DNA of 64,000 bases from Saccharospirillum sp043196875 (GCF_043196875.1 NZ_JBEBMX010000009.1:62001-126000), one strand, 5' to 3'. Shown: positions 42,875 to 51,829, counted from the first letter of the stretch. Numbers and translations are program-made. Notes: a model not told the origin generated them from the letters alone.

Positions 42875-43027
42875 AAAGTCTCCTTAGACGAATCCCAGGC
42901 TGGGACAGTTCGATTTCTGCTCATCAATTGTAGCAGTCGAGACTCCAGCGTTGACACCACACAATGCATTGCACAACGGAAAACGGTCCGTCTCAGCTAA
43001 ACACAAGCGTCGCGCACCAAGTATCGC

Positions 43028-43054
43028 TAAAATCACCCCGGCGGCAGCCGATAC
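43028..43054 (+). promoter_or_regulatory. sigma-28 (FliA) promoter of the chemoreceptor gene
   Basis: TAAA at 43028-43031, a spacer of exactly 15 bases and GCCGATAC at 43047-43054 match the flagellar sigma-28 consensus TAAA-N15-GCCGATAA at all but the last base. It lies 58 bases before the chemoreceptor start. Confidence 0.8.
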
Positions 43055-43111
43055 CTTAATGACTGAAAATATTTCAATAAGACCGCCAAGACTCAGGATC
43101 CGGATACTCAC

Positions 43112-44677
43112 ATGCGTAAGAACTTACCCGTCACCGACACCGAATACGAGTTGAGCGATGATCAGGTTTTGATCTCTTCGACCACCGTTAAAGGGGTCAT
43201 ACTGCATTGCAATGATGTTTTTTGTGAGGTCAGCGGCTACAGCCGGGATCAACTGATTGGCCAGGCACACAATCTGATTCGTCATCCGGATATGCCGCAG
43301 GCGGCGTTCGCCAACATGTGGGAATATCTCAAAGCTGGCAAACCCTGGATGGGTCTGGTTAAAAACCGACGCAACAACGGCGACTACTACTGGGTTAACG
43401 CCTACGTCACACCGGTCACCGAAAACGGCAAAGTCATCGCTTATGAATCGGTGCGGGTGAAGCCCAAACGTGAGGATGTTAACCGCGCCTTTCGCATCTA
43501 CCAGCGACTGAACGCTGGCAAACATCCACTGTCCTTACTGCAACGCATCCGCAAACGCATCGTGCATTGGGGGCCGAACAGCCTGGCGGCCTTCTTCATG
43601 GTCGCCATCGGTTATTTCACTGGCGACTGGGTCAGCCTGGGCGCAGCCGCAGCAGTAATGACGGTGTTAAGTGTGCTGGCCTATCGTCAGCGCGAACACA
43701 TGATGGCTCATATGAAGGAACGCTCTGCTGGTCAGTTCAGCGATCCCATCATCGCCATGACCTTCTCCGATGCGCCCGATACCATGGCCCAACTGGAACT
43801 GGCCATGGACAGCGCCAAAGCGCATCTGCGCACCGTTCTGACGCGCATTGATGACGCCGCCGGAGGTGTGAATAACCAGGCTATCCAATCGCGCAAACTG
43901 ACCGAGGAGTCGGTAACAGCGGTCGACCAACTGCAAAACGAAACCACACAAATTGCTGCAGCGGTCAACGAAATGGCGGCCACCATCCACGAAGTATCCG
44001 GCAATGTTCAGGATACCGCCGGCGAAGCCGATAAAGCACACGAATTGGCCGACCAGGGCACGGCGACCATCAGCCAGGCCCGCCAAGGTATTCAGGAATT
44101 GGCCGAAGCGGTTGAATCCATCGGTCAAACCGTGCAGGAAGTGGTCAGTGAAACCCAATCGATTGCCGAGGCCGCCAAGCTGATTCAGGAAGTGACCGAG
44201 CAAACCAACCTGCTGGCATTGAACGCCGCCATCGAGGCAGCCCGGGCTGGCGAACATGGTCGCGGTTTTGCGGTGGTTGCCGACGAGGTTCGCTCGCTGG
44301 CAATCCGCACCGCCAACACCACCACCCAGATCCAGACCATCATCGACAAATTAAAAACCAAAACCGGTGACGCCGAAGCCGCCGCCGAACGCGGTCGCAG
44401 CATCGCTGAAGACAGCGTCAGCCGGGTGGGCGAAGCCGACTCAGCGCTGCACGACATCGCCGCTGCCGTGGTTCGCATTACCGAAATGACCCACCAGATG
44501 GCGACCTCCATCGAAGAGCAAAGCCAGGTCTCCGAAGAGATCAACCAACAACTGACCCGCATCACTGGCCTGGCCGATCACAGCCTGGAACAGGGCCGAT
44601 TGTCGGTGAAAGGCGCGGAAACCCTGAGCGAGCTGTCCGACAAGATGCACGAACTGGTGGTACTGTTTCGCACCTGA
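43112..44677 (+). CDS. PAS-containing methyl-accepting chemotaxis protein (Aer-like)
   Basis: The 521-residue protein starts with a PAS domain (residues about 20-120; KGVILHCNDVFCEVSGYSRD, then GKPWMGLVKNRRNNGDYYWV), of the type that binds FAD in Aer. Two close hydrophobic segments (about 155-195) form a hairpin anchor with no periplasmic domain. The signalling domain fills the rest, with the hairpin tip QTNLLALNAAIEAARAGEHGRGFAVVADEVR. It should report redox or energy state to CheA/CheW. Transcription is probably by sigma-28. Confidence 0.9.
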   Translation: MRKNLPVTDTEYELSDDQVLISSTTVKGVILHCNDVFCEVSGYSRDQLIGQAHNLIRHPDMPQAAFANMWEYLKAGKPWMGLVKNRRNNGDYYWVNAYVTPVTENGKVIAYESVRVKPKREDVNRAFRIYQRLNAGKHPLSLLQRIRKRIVHWGPNSLAAFFMVAIGYFTGDWVSLGAAAAVMTVLSVLAYRQREHMMAHMKERSAGQFSDPIIAMTFSDAPDTMAQLELAMDSAKAHLRTVLTRIDDAAGGVNNQAIQSRKLTEESVTAVDQLQNETTQIAAAVNEMAATIHEVSGNVQDTAGEADKAHELADQGTATISQARQGIQELAEAVESIGQTVQEVVSETQSIAEAAKLIQEVTEQTNLLALNAAIEAARAGEHGRGFAVVADEVRSLAIRTANTTTQIQTIIDKLKTKTGDAEAAAERGRSIAEDSVSRVGEADSALHDIAAAVVRITEMTHQMATSIEEQSQVSEEINQQLTRITGLADHSLEQGRLSVKGAETLSELSDKMHELVVLFRT

Positions 44678-44741
44678 GTCAGGGCGACTAAACTGATTAC
44701 CACAACGTATTTCGCGCCGCCTGCCAACGATAGGATGCAGT

Positions 44742-45638
44742 ATGAATATCAAGGCCAACAAACACGCCCAAAAATTGCTGCTGTTCTCGCTGACGGGCAA
44801 ACAAAGCTTTGCCATCGGCACGCTCAAGGTGCGCGAAATCATCCCCTATCGCGCGCTGTCCAAATTGCCGCAGGACCACCCGGCAGTACTGGGCGCAACC
44901 AACGTGCGCAACAAAACCATACCGGTGATCGATATGGCGGCGGCCGTCGGCTATACACCGCTTACGCCGGAAGAGCAGGCTCAGGCATCGATCATCATTA
45001 CTGATGTGCAGCGTCGGGAAGTGGGTTTTCTGGTACGGCGCATCGAGAAAATCGTCGATACCAACTGGCGCGACGTCAAGCCACCACCGGACATGCTGGG
45101 TAAAAACGCCTACCTGACCGGTCTCTTTATGGATGGTGACAACACCATTCAGCTGTTGGATGTCGAACTGCTGTTGTCACGCATCTATCCGGATCCGCCG
45201 GGACGACGTTTTGCCAAACTGACCGACGTCCAACGTGAACAGCTGCAACCGCTGAATATCCTGCTGGTTGATGATTCCCATGTGGCACGCAAGCAATTGT
45301 CGGACGCGCTGGACAATCTCAACATTCCCTACCAGGTCACCACCAACGGCCTGCAAGCATTGGAAGTGATGGAAAACAATGCGCGGCTTGGCAATGCCAC
45401 CGATATTCTGGTCAGCGACATCGAGATGCCTGGCCTGGATGGTTATGAACTGGCGTTCAAAATTCGCGATATGGCTGAGTTAAAGCGGACCTACATCATC
45501 CTGCACACCTCGTTAAACAGCGAAATGAGCCTGACCTACGCCAATCAGGTCGGCGCTAACGAAGCACTGACCAAGTTTGACGCCGATGAACTGGTTCATG
45601 CCATGCTCCGCGGCGCCCAGGCCATGACCGGCGACTGA
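44742..45638 (+). CDS. cheV: CheV-type chemotaxis coupling protein
   Basis: The 298-residue protein has an N-terminal CheW domain (KLLLFSLTGKQSFAIGTLKV, DVELLLSRIYPD) and a C-terminal receiver (ILLVDDSHVARKQLSDAL, with the phosphoacceptor aspartate in DILVSDIEMPGLDGYEL and the switch lysine in NEALTKFDADEL). CheV links receptors to CheA and adapts by phosphorylation. It follows the Aer-like receptor by 64 bases, consistent with cotranscription. Confidence 0.9.
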   Translation: MNIKANKHAQKLLLFSLTGKQSFAIGTLKVREIIPYRALSKLPQDHPAVLGATNVRNKTIPVIDMAAAVGYTPLTPEEQAQASIIITDVQRREVGFLVRRIEKIVDTNWRDVKPPPDMLGKNAYLTGLFMDGDNTIQLLDVELLLSRIYPDPPGRRFAKLTDVQREQLQPLNILLVDDSHVARKQLSDALDNLNIPYQVTTNGLQALEVMENNARLGNATDILVSDIEMPGLDGYELAFKIRDMAELKRTYIILHTSLNSEMSLTYANQVGANEALTKFDADELVHAMLRGAQAMTGD

Positions 45639-45674
45639 AGCGAGACTTGCCTGTGTGGCTCAGCCAGCCTAAGA

Positions 45675-45694
45675 TACTGTATATAAATACAGTT
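45675..45694. promoter_or_regulatory. LexA box (SOS operator)
   Basis: TACTGTATATAAATACAGTT contains CTGT-N8-ACAG with an AT-only spacer, near-identical to the gammaproteobacterial LexA consensus. It ends 14 bases before the UmuD-like start, overlapping the likely promoter, so LexA should repress this gene until DNA damage. Confidence 0.92.
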
Positions 45695-45708
45695 ATTGGG
45701 CGAGAGTT

Positions 45709-46137
45709 ATGGCTGTTCAATTGCTTGGCCGCAGCGTGGCCGGACCTCAACTTAATCTGCCGCTCTTTATTGAAGGCGCCGAAGCCAGTCAGAATGCAGC
45801 GGCCAGCGTTGACGATTCCAGCGGAGTGGATCTCAACCAGCTGTGCCTGCGCTACCCGGACAAAACCTTTTTTGTCGCCGTGGAAACCGATGCCATGATT
45901 GATGCCGGCATCGGTCCCGGCGATGTACTGATTGCCCACCAGGCACAGACGGCGCGTTCCGGACAAATCGTTATCGCCGCTTTTCAGGGCGAATTAACCG
46001 TCCGGGAATTACAGTTATCGCCGTCTCCTCGGCTGATTGCCCACCATCCGGATATCGATGCAGTCATTATTCCAGACAGCGAAACCCTGACTATTCTTGG
46101 TATCGTCACACAAATATTACGTTCGGTTGGATATTAA
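45709..46137 (+). CDS. UmuD-like S24 protein lacking the catalytic dyad
   Basis: The 142-residue protein aligns along its full length with UmuD: PLF near residue 18, VDLNQLCLRYPDKTFFVAVE, MIDAGIGPGDVLIAHQ and GQIVIAAFQGELTVRELQL. The nucleophile Ser of GDSMID is Ala62 (TDAMID), the general-base Lys of the TVK-type motif is Arg99 (TVREL), and the Cys-Gly or Ala-Gly autocleavage site after the N-terminal arm is absent (AEASQNAAAS). It should be unable to self-process. No umuC follows; the next gene is an H-NS-like protein 260 bases away. The gene sits behind a strong LexA box, so it is expressed under SOS. An uncleavable UmuD could hold partner proteins or UmuD dimers in an inactive state; this is inference. 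Confidence 0.85.
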   Translation: MAVQLLGRSVAGPQLNLPLFIEGAEASQNAAASVDDSSGVDLNQLCLRYPDKTFFVAVETDAMIDAGIGPGDVLIAHQAQTARSGQIVIAAFQGELTVRELQLSPSPRLIAHHPDIDAVIIPDSETLTILGIVTQILRSVGY

Positions 46138-46330
46138 ACTTGAATTGCTCACCCTCGGCCCCTAAATTGATATCGCTCCAGATATCTCGCACTTTTTATA
46201 CCGATGAGTGAGCCGTTTTAATGTTCAGTACGTAATCAGACCTTCAGATCGCGTATTGCATTGCCCACTGTCGCCGGTTTCTCTCAATAGCGGCCGTACC
46301 CCCGGCTACCGATAGACCGCCAGTGTTGAT

Positions 46331-46356
46331 GCTCTAAAAGGGTTTTTCCTGTTAGA
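46331..46356 (+). other. hairpin in the leader of the H-NS-like gene
   Basis: CTCTAA and TTAGAG enclose an inner AGG/CCT pairing around a T-rich loop. This lies in the 260-base gap 46138-46397, which otherwise holds only AT-rich DNA and a GATATC repeat pair (46170 region). It could be a leader hairpin or a terminator for the SOS gene. Confidence 0.35.
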
Positions 46357-46397
46357 GCTGTTTGTTCATCCACTTCTATTATTTGAATGTTGAGACC

Positions 46398-46892
46398 ATG
46401 ACCGAAGCTAAGGCATATACCCCTCTTGACGATCAGTTGATCGATCAACAAATTCAGCAATATCAAGCCGAACTGGAAGAATTAAAACAGGCCAAAGCTG
46501 CAGCCTTGAAAAAAGAAGAAGGCTTTGAGCAGTATTTCGCTTTGCTGGAAACGCTAGAGCGCGATTACCAATTAACCGAAGAAGATATTTTTAATCGTCG
46601 CAGCGTAAAAATTGGTGACTGGATTACCACCCACCTGCCCCACCTGAATAAATCGGCCTTGTTAGCCCGCCTGGAAAAATTCATTGGTGAGCGACTCAAA
46701 CAACAGGCCCGTAAAAAACCATTGACCGGCCGGCCGCAACCGGCTCGCGATTTACCACCGGGCCAATATCGCCATCCGCTTAAACTGGAAACCCTGGAAA
46801 AGAAAACCCGCGCACCGCGCGAGCTCAATCACTGGGTGACCGAAAACGGCCTGGAAACAGTGCTGTCGTGGAGAATCGACGCAGCCGAATAA
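46398..46892 (+). CDS. probable H-NS-like nucleoid protein
   Basis: The ATG at 46398 (MTEAKAYTPLDDQLID) gives 164 residues; an in-frame upstream ATG at 46362 adds 12 hydrophobic residues without a better ribosome site. The N-terminal half is a coiled coil rich in Gln, Glu and Lys, as in H-NS-family oligomerisation domains. The C-terminal LPPGQYRHPLKLETLEKKTRAPRELNHWV has the tyrosine-arginine-proline and PR-L-W spacing of H-NS DNA-binding ends, but the core GRG hook is absent. I call it H-NS-like with caution. Confidence 0.5.
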   Translation: MTEAKAYTPLDDQLIDQQIQQYQAELEELKQAKAAALKKEEGFEQYFALLETLERDYQLTEEDIFNRRSVKIGDWITTHLPHLNKSALLARLEKFIGERLKQQARKKPLTGRPQPARDLPPGQYRHPLKLETLEKKTRAPRELNHWVTENGLETVLSWRIDAAE

Positions 46893-46900
46893 CGGCTCCG

Positions 46901-47653
46901 TTAACCGACCAAGCCCTGTTGCAGCAGACGCAAACCGGTCAACAGCAAGAGGGCGTAACAGAGCCGGTAAAACCAACGCTCGGATAAACGGTGGTGCAGC
47001 CAAAGCCCCAGATAGACACCGGCCACCGCCACGGGTGCCAGCAATAACGCATTCAACAGAATCTCAATGCGGAACTGCCCCAGCAAAGCGTAGGGCACCA
47101 GTTTGATGTAATTGACGAACGCGAAGAAGACGACGGTGGTACCCACAAAGAGCGTCTTATCGAGACGTTGCGGCAACAGATAGACACTGATCGGCGGTCC
47201 GCCCGCGTGCGCGGAAAAGCTGGTAAAGCCGGCAACCGCCGACCAGATACCCCCTCTGACCCGGCTCGCCTGCCGTGCCGGTTGCTCCCGCCGCCAGGCC
47301 TGGCTGTAATAATTCAGCGCAAAAGCAACGGCAATCACCCCGATCAACAGACGCAGCATCTGCTCATCCACCCAGCGATAGGTCAGGGTTGCCACCAGCA
47401 CGCCAAGAATACCGCCAGGCAGAATGATCCACAGATTCTGTGGATCCCAACGCCGCCAGTAGGCACGCAAACCAGCCACATCCATGATGCAAAGCATCGG
47501 TAACAGAATGGCAGCGGCATCGAAGGGGGATATCACCAACGACATCAAGGGCACCGCAACCATTCCCAAACCGCCGCCAAAACCGCCTTTGGAAATACCG
47601 ACAATCAGAATGGCGATCACAGCGAGCACATAAAAGGCAGGCGACAACAACAC
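46901..47653 (-). CDS. TauE/SafE-family permease
   Basis: Best start is the GTG at 47653, seven bases after AAGGAA; an ATG at 47689 would add a hydrophilic tail with no ribosome site. The 250-residue protein has the TauE/SafE layout with KGGFGGGLGMVAVPLMSLV after helix 1 and SFSAHAGGPPISVYLLPQRL near the centre, the two repeat signatures. It is a different branch from the isfE-like gene at 1046. Substrate is unknown; small sulfur or organic anions are usual. It is divergent from the SatD operon. Confidence 0.8.
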   Translation of the reverse strand: MLLSPAFYVLAVIAILIVGISKGGFGGGLGMVAVPLMSLVISPFDAAAILLPMLCIMDVAGLRAYWRRWDPQNLWIILPGGILGVLVATLTYRWVDEQMLRLLIGVIAVAFALNYYSQAWRREQPARQASRVRGGIWSAVAGFTSFSAHAGGPPISVYLLPQRLDKTLFVGTTVVFFAFVNYIKLVPYALLGQFRIEILLNALLLAPVAVAGVYLGLWLHHRLSERWFYRLCYALLLLTGLRLLQQGLVG

Positions 47654-47813
47654 AGCGCGGTTCCTTACATCGGTCAAAAGACGCGCCATTCTAGCGCGTC
47701 CGGTGACGGGCCTGAAAGCAGTCGCCCCGGAACCAATCCACCAAAGTGGTTGCAAATCAACCAATAAAACCATTATGGTTTAAATCATCATTAAACAACC
47801 TAAGAGGTTGATC

Positions 47814-48440
47814 ATGACTCCTCTGGTGCTGATCGGCGACCTGGTCGCCTCACGTCGTTCCAGCTTGCGTCAACAACTGCAAGAACAGCTCAAGGGCGCA
47901 CTGGACGACCTGAACCAGAATCGAAACGGCCTAACATCGCCCTACACCATCACCCTGGGCGATGAATTCCAGGTGGTTTACGACCAGGCCGACCGGGTTT
48001 TCGCTGACTGCCTGGCCATAGCTGCCGCCGTGTATCCGGTGCGGATGCGGTTCTCATTGAGCCTCGGCGCTATCAGTACCGACCTGAATCCGGACCAGGC
48101 GCTGGGCATGGACGGGCCGGCGTTCTATCAGGCGCGTGATGGCATTGATCGGCTCAAACGCAGCGGCGAACTCTTTACCCTGGCCGGACTGAGTGAGTCA
48201 GAACAGCCACTCGCCAGCGGCGGTCTGGGTTTGTTCAGCCACCAGCTCAACAAGTGGAACGCCAATCGTCTGCACATTCTGAATCGTTTGCTGTCAGGCT
48301 GGCGGGTCGAGCGCATCGCCGAAGAACTGAACATCAGCGAACAGGCGGTCTACAAGAACATCAACAGCGGTGGTTTGCATGCCGTTATCCGGCTGCTGAC
48401 GGCGCTGACCCAAACCCTCAACCAATCGATGCGGAGCTGA
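47814..48440 (+). CDS. SatD-family protein
   Basis: The ATG at 47814 follows AAGAGG and gives 208 residues. The N-terminal VLIGDLVASRR and ITLGDEFQVVYDQAD are the SatD family blocks. The C terminus has a helix-turn-helix, LLSGWRVERIAEELNISEQAVYKN, so it may bind DNA. The family is described next to transport and modification genes but its role is unknown. The following membrane-protein gene starts two bases after the stop. Confidence 0.75.
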   Translation: MTPLVLIGDLVASRRSSLRQQLQEQLKGALDDLNQNRNGLTSPYTITLGDEFQVVYDQADRVFADCLAIAAAVYPVRMRFSLSLGAISTDLNPDQALGMDGPAFYQARDGIDRLKRSGELFTLAGLSESEQPLASGGLGLFSHQLNKWNANRLHILNRLLSGWRVERIAEELNISEQAVYKNINSGGLHAVIRLLTALTQTLNQSMRS

Positions 48441-48442
48441 AG

Positions 48443-49186
48443 GTGTTGATCTGGTTGTTTCTGGTGGGCTGGCTGACCAGCCGCCTGGCGCTGATCGTAC
48501 GCGATGAACCACTGGGATCACGCTTTCTGATCAGCCTGCTAACGCTGCAACTGCTGTGGTGCTGGCTGACTCTGGGGCTGTCCTTTGCCAGCCTGAGCCT
48601 GGCCGGTCTGATGCTGCTGGCCTTGATCGTCCCCGAACGACTGCTGCCGCAAAGCTGGCTCAACGATGGCCGTTTGGCGGCAACTCTGCTGATGCTGGTC
48701 ACCCTGGCCCTGCTCGCCGACGCCCTGCCCGCTCCGGTCTGGCAACGCAGTTTCGAAGCCTGGCTGTGGAACCTGGGCATGAGCACCGCCCAACTGACCC
48801 GTGCCCTGATCTGGCTGACCGGCTTTTTATTAGTCGCCAACGAAGCCAACCTGCTGATCCGCAGCCTGTTTCATCGCTTCTCACTGGAGCCCAGGCTCAC
48901 TGCAAATAGTGATGCTGATGGCGACGACAGCCAAACCCAAGTCGATGCCCGCGAATACAATGCCGGTCGGGTGATCGGCATTCTGGAACGCTGGTTGATG
49001 TATCTGGTGCTGGTTTCCAGCGCCAACTACAACGTCATTGCCATCATCATCGCCGCCAAGGGATTTGCGCGTTTTCGTCAGTTGGAAGAGCGCGCCTTTG
49101 CCGAATATGTGCTGATCGGCACCCTGGCTTCGACGCTGGTCACCATCGGCATTGCCGAAAGCTTAAGATCAATACTGAGTCAGTAA
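48443..49186 (+). CDS. membrane protein in a SatD operon
   Basis: The GTG at 48443, seven bases after GGAG, gives 247 residues with about six or seven helices. The middle of the protein holds a soluble loop TANSDADGDDSQTQVDAREY. Such membrane partners (often DUF3307) accompany SatD, and position here fits, but I cannot assign the domain from sequence. The 3' end overlaps the convergent GGDEF/EAL gene by 18 bases. Confidence 0.65.
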   Translation: MLIWLFLVGWLTSRLALIVRDEPLGSRFLISLLTLQLLWCWLTLGLSFASLSLAGLMLLALIVPERLLPQSWLNDGRLAATLLMLVTLALLADALPAPVWQRSFEAWLWNLGMSTAQLTRALIWLTGFLLVANEANLLIRSLFHRFSLEPRLTANSDADGDDSQTQVDAREYNAGRVIGILERWLMYLVLVSSANYNVIAIIIAAKGFARFRQLEERAFAEYVLIGTLASTLVTIGIAESLRSILSQ

Positions 49187-51262
49187 CGCCGGCTCGCCAA
49201 AGCAATGGCCCTGGCATTGATCACAGCCCAGTGCCGCAAGAATCTGTACCTGCTCGGGTGTTTCCACGCCTTCGGCCAGGACCTGCAACCCCAGGGGTCG
49301 CGCCATGGCGATGATCGACTTAATAATGGTGTAAGCACTGCTGCGCGCTTCCAGGCCTTCGACCAGAGAAACATCGATCTTCAGCCGGTCCAACGGCAAG
49401 GCATGCAACAGCGGTAACGACAAACAGCCGGTGCCGAAATCATCCAGTACAAAGCGCACCCCCATTTCACTTAACTGAGCCATGCGCTCCCGGCTGCGAT
49501 CCAGATCGCGGCCGATCAAAACCTCGGTCAGCTCAAACTCCAGCAACGACGGATCTGCACCGGTCAGCGCCAGAATGGCATCCACCTGATCAACAAAATC
49601 CGCCGCCAGCCATTGCCGGATACTGACATTAATGGAAATCGGCAAGGCCGCTTCATCGGCAAACAGCAAGCTTTGTTCGCACACCTGGCGTAACGCCCAA
49701 CGACCGATATCAATGATGAGGCCGCTCGACTCCGCCAGACTCAGAAAATGCTCCGGTTTCAGCACGCCCAGGCGTGGATGGCGCCAGCGCAGCAGCGCCT
49801 CATAGCCCAAAACGCGGCCGTGCAGATTGGTGCGCGGCTGGTAATGCAGCTCAAACTGGCCGTCTGCCAAAGCCTGACGCAAATCCAATTCCAACTGACT
49901 GCGCCGCTGCAAGCGCGCCTGCATATCCGGCTCGAAAAAACACAGTTGATCGCGCCCGGCCTGCTTGGAGGCATACATCGCCAAATCGGCCGACATCAGC
50001 AAGGTATCCACCGGCTGCTCGTCGCCACGAAACAACATCGCGCCGATACTGGCACTGAGCAAATAAGCCTGGCCCTGCAAATTGTAGGGACGGCGCAACG
50101 CCGCCAACAGTTTATTGCCATAAGCCTGAACCGCGCTTTCAGCCTGGCCAAGATCGGTCGGCAAACCGCCAACCAAGACAACAAACTCATCGCCACCGGT
50201 GCGCGCCAGACTGTCCGAGGTGCGTGAACAGGCCTTCATACGCCGCGCCACCTGCACCAGCAGTTCATCGCCCAGGGTATGACCAAAGGCATCGTTGAGT
50301 TGTTTGAAATGATCCAGATCGATAAACAACAAGGCCGCATACTGACGGCTGCGCTGCGATTGCAGCCGAACATTGTCGAGCCGCTCGATCAGCAAACGAC
50401 GATTGGCCAGCAGCGTCAGCGGGTCCTGATAGGCCAGCTTTTGCATATGCGCTTCAGCCGCCTTGCGTTCCGTAATGTCACTGAAACTGGCGATGTAATG
50501 CGTCACCTTGCCGGTGCCATCACGCACCGCCTTGATCACCGCCCGCTCGGTAAACAGCTCGCCATTCTTGCGCCGGTTGCAGATCTCGCCAGACCAGTAA
50601 CCCTCACGCTCAATATCGCTCCAAAGCCGATGATAAAAATCCTCATCGTGCACGCCCGAGCTCAGCACCGACGGATTGCGACCGATCACTTCATCCTCGC
50701 GATAACCGGTAATCTCAGTAAAAGCCGCATTGACCCGAATGATGCGTCGCTCTCTATCGGTGATCAGCACCGCATCCTGAGTTTGCAGCGCAAGCGCCGA
50801 AATCTGGTGATCCGCCAAGGCTTCTTTCTGCTCAGTAATATCGCGCATCCACAACAACCAGCTCTCGGGCTCAGGTTCAGAACGCCAACACGCCGACACC
50901 TCAAACCAACGCCAATGACCATTAACCGGCAGGGAAATTTGATCGGACGACCACACCCCAGCGCCTTTTGGCTCACTAATCAGCGCCCTGATCACTGCTG
51001 CGGCCTCATTGGGCAGCACCGCTTCCGGGGTCGATCCCAGATAGGCCGCCCGCGGTCGGTACAGCACATCAGATGAGCGTGAATGCAGATCGCAAAAACG
51101 CCCCTGGGCATCCAGCTCGAACACAAAATCCGGTGATGACGCCAAGACAGCCCGCAACTGAGCATTCTGACGATGCTGGTGCCGCAACCACACAAACAGC
51201 CACAGACCCAGCCCGATCAGCAAGAACGCTCCCAGCGCCCCAAGCGTCAGCACCCAATCCAT
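49169..51262 (-). CDS. PAS-PAS-GGDEF-EAL cyclic-di-GMP protein
   Basis: The ATG at 51262 gives 697 residues: one N-terminal membrane helix (about residues 8-25), two PAS domains (about 35-145 and 150-275), a GGDEF domain and an EAL domain. GGDEF is intact (RTGGDEFVVLVGG). The EAL domain keeps GYEALLRW, ISINVSIRQW, FELTEV, LDDFGTG, KIDVS and EGVETPEQ, so the metal and catalytic residues seem present; DDFGTGCLSL and QGHCFGEP are variants of the normal DDFGTGYSSL and QGYLFSKP. It could make or break cyclic-di-GMP; the direction is not predictable. The inhibitory site RxxD before GGDEF is not evident. Confidence 0.88.
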   Translation of the reverse strand: MDWVLTLGALGAFLLIGLGLWLFVWLRHQHRQNAQLRAVLASSPDFVFELDAQGRFCDLHSRSSDVLYRPRAAYLGSTPEAVLPNEAAAVIRALISEPKGAGVWSSDQISLPVNGHWRWFEVSACWRSEPEPESWLLWMRDITEQKEALADHQISALALQTQDAVLITDRERRIIRVNAAFTEITGYREDEVIGRNPSVLSSGVHDEDFYHRLWSDIEREGYWSGEICNRRKNGELFTERAVIKAVRDGTGKVTHYIASFSDITERKAAEAHMQKLAYQDPLTLLANRRLLIERLDNVRLQSQRSRQYAALLFIDLDHFKQLNDAFGHTLGDELLVQVARRMKACSRTSDSLARTGGDEFVVLVGGLPTDLGQAESAVQAYGNKLLAALRRPYNLQGQAYLLSASIGAMLFRGDEQPVDTLLMSADLAMYASKQAGRDQLCFFEPDMQARLQRRSQLELDLRQALADGQFELHYQPRTNLHGRVLGYEALLRWRHPRLGVLKPEHFLSLAESSGLIIDIGRWALRQVCEQSLLFADEAALPISINVSIRQWLAADFVDQVDAILALTGADPSLLEFELTEVLIGRDLDRSRERMAQLSEMGVRFVLDDFGTGCLSLPLLHALPLDRLKIDVSLVEGLEARSSAYTIIKSIIAMARPLGLQVLAEGVETPEQVQILAALGCDQCQGHCFGEPALLTQY

Positions 51263-51478
51263 TTTCGCCACCCGAAACCATCATCCGCCTGCAGTCTAAA
51301 ACGGCGCAGCACAACACCGACTGACCTGGATCAAAGCTCTAACAAGACACCCACGGCAGCGCCCTTCGAAATCGGCTCTGCGCTCGGGAGAACGGGGGTA
51401 ACTGATTGAATCCGTTAAATTTTTCAGAGGTGGGGGTTGCGCGAGGCGAATTTCCAAGTATTATACGCCCCGACCTGA

Positions 51479-51528
<50 letters not shown>

Positions 51529-51555
<27 letters not shown>

Positions 51556-51596
51556 AATTCTTCATTAAAACCAAGCACTTAGCGGTGCTTGGTTTT
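51529..51596. repeat. left att repeat (tRNA-Val 3' end plus terminator)
   Basis: This 68-base segment covers the T arm, acceptor end and terminator of tRNA-Val. It is repeated without gaps at 55284-55351 with 58 of 68 identical bases. It is taken as the attL side of the island. Confidence 0.75.
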
Positions 51597-51599
51597 TTT
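51569..51599 (+). terminator. terminator of tRNA-Val
   Basis: The 10-bp stem AACCAAGCAC/GTGCTTGGTT with loop TTAGCG is followed by seven T. It ends tRNA-Val transcription, and it is inside the att repeat. Confidence 0.9.
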
Positions 51600-51771
51600 G
51601 TGTCTGGGGTTCTGCAAAATTTTGACGATATTTTGAAGAAATACAGTACCCTCAACACTCATCAGCTGAGCTTGTATATCAGCGGCAACTAAAAAACTAC
51701 CAATGCCACTCCTAACTAGGCATAAAGAGCTTTATTCCTCTTCCAACAACTACCATCCATGTATAGCACTT

Positions 51772-51812
51772 GCTTAACTAAATTTTTCAAGCCATAATTC
51801 CGCTTAACTAAA
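51772..51812 (+). promoter_or_regulatory. repeated GCTTAACTAAA before the island operon
   Basis: GCTTAACTAAA occurs at 51772-51782 and 51802-51812, and a partial inverse GCTAAGC follows at 51821-51827, just before the ATG at 51830. It is a candidate operator for the HTH protein encoded as second gene. The rest of the 51600-51829 gap is AT-rich with no other feature I can support. Confidence 0.45.
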
Positions 51813-51829
51813 ACCAAAGAGCTAAGCCC

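Noticed and set aside
44689..44740. Second sigma-28 promoter before cheV
   Set aside because: TAAA is present but no GCCGATAA at 15-base spacing.
48254..48442. N-terminal extension of the membrane protein into the SatD gene
   Set aside because: The extra residues are hydrophilic and come from an alternate frame of SatD; a GTG with ribosome site at 48443 fits better.
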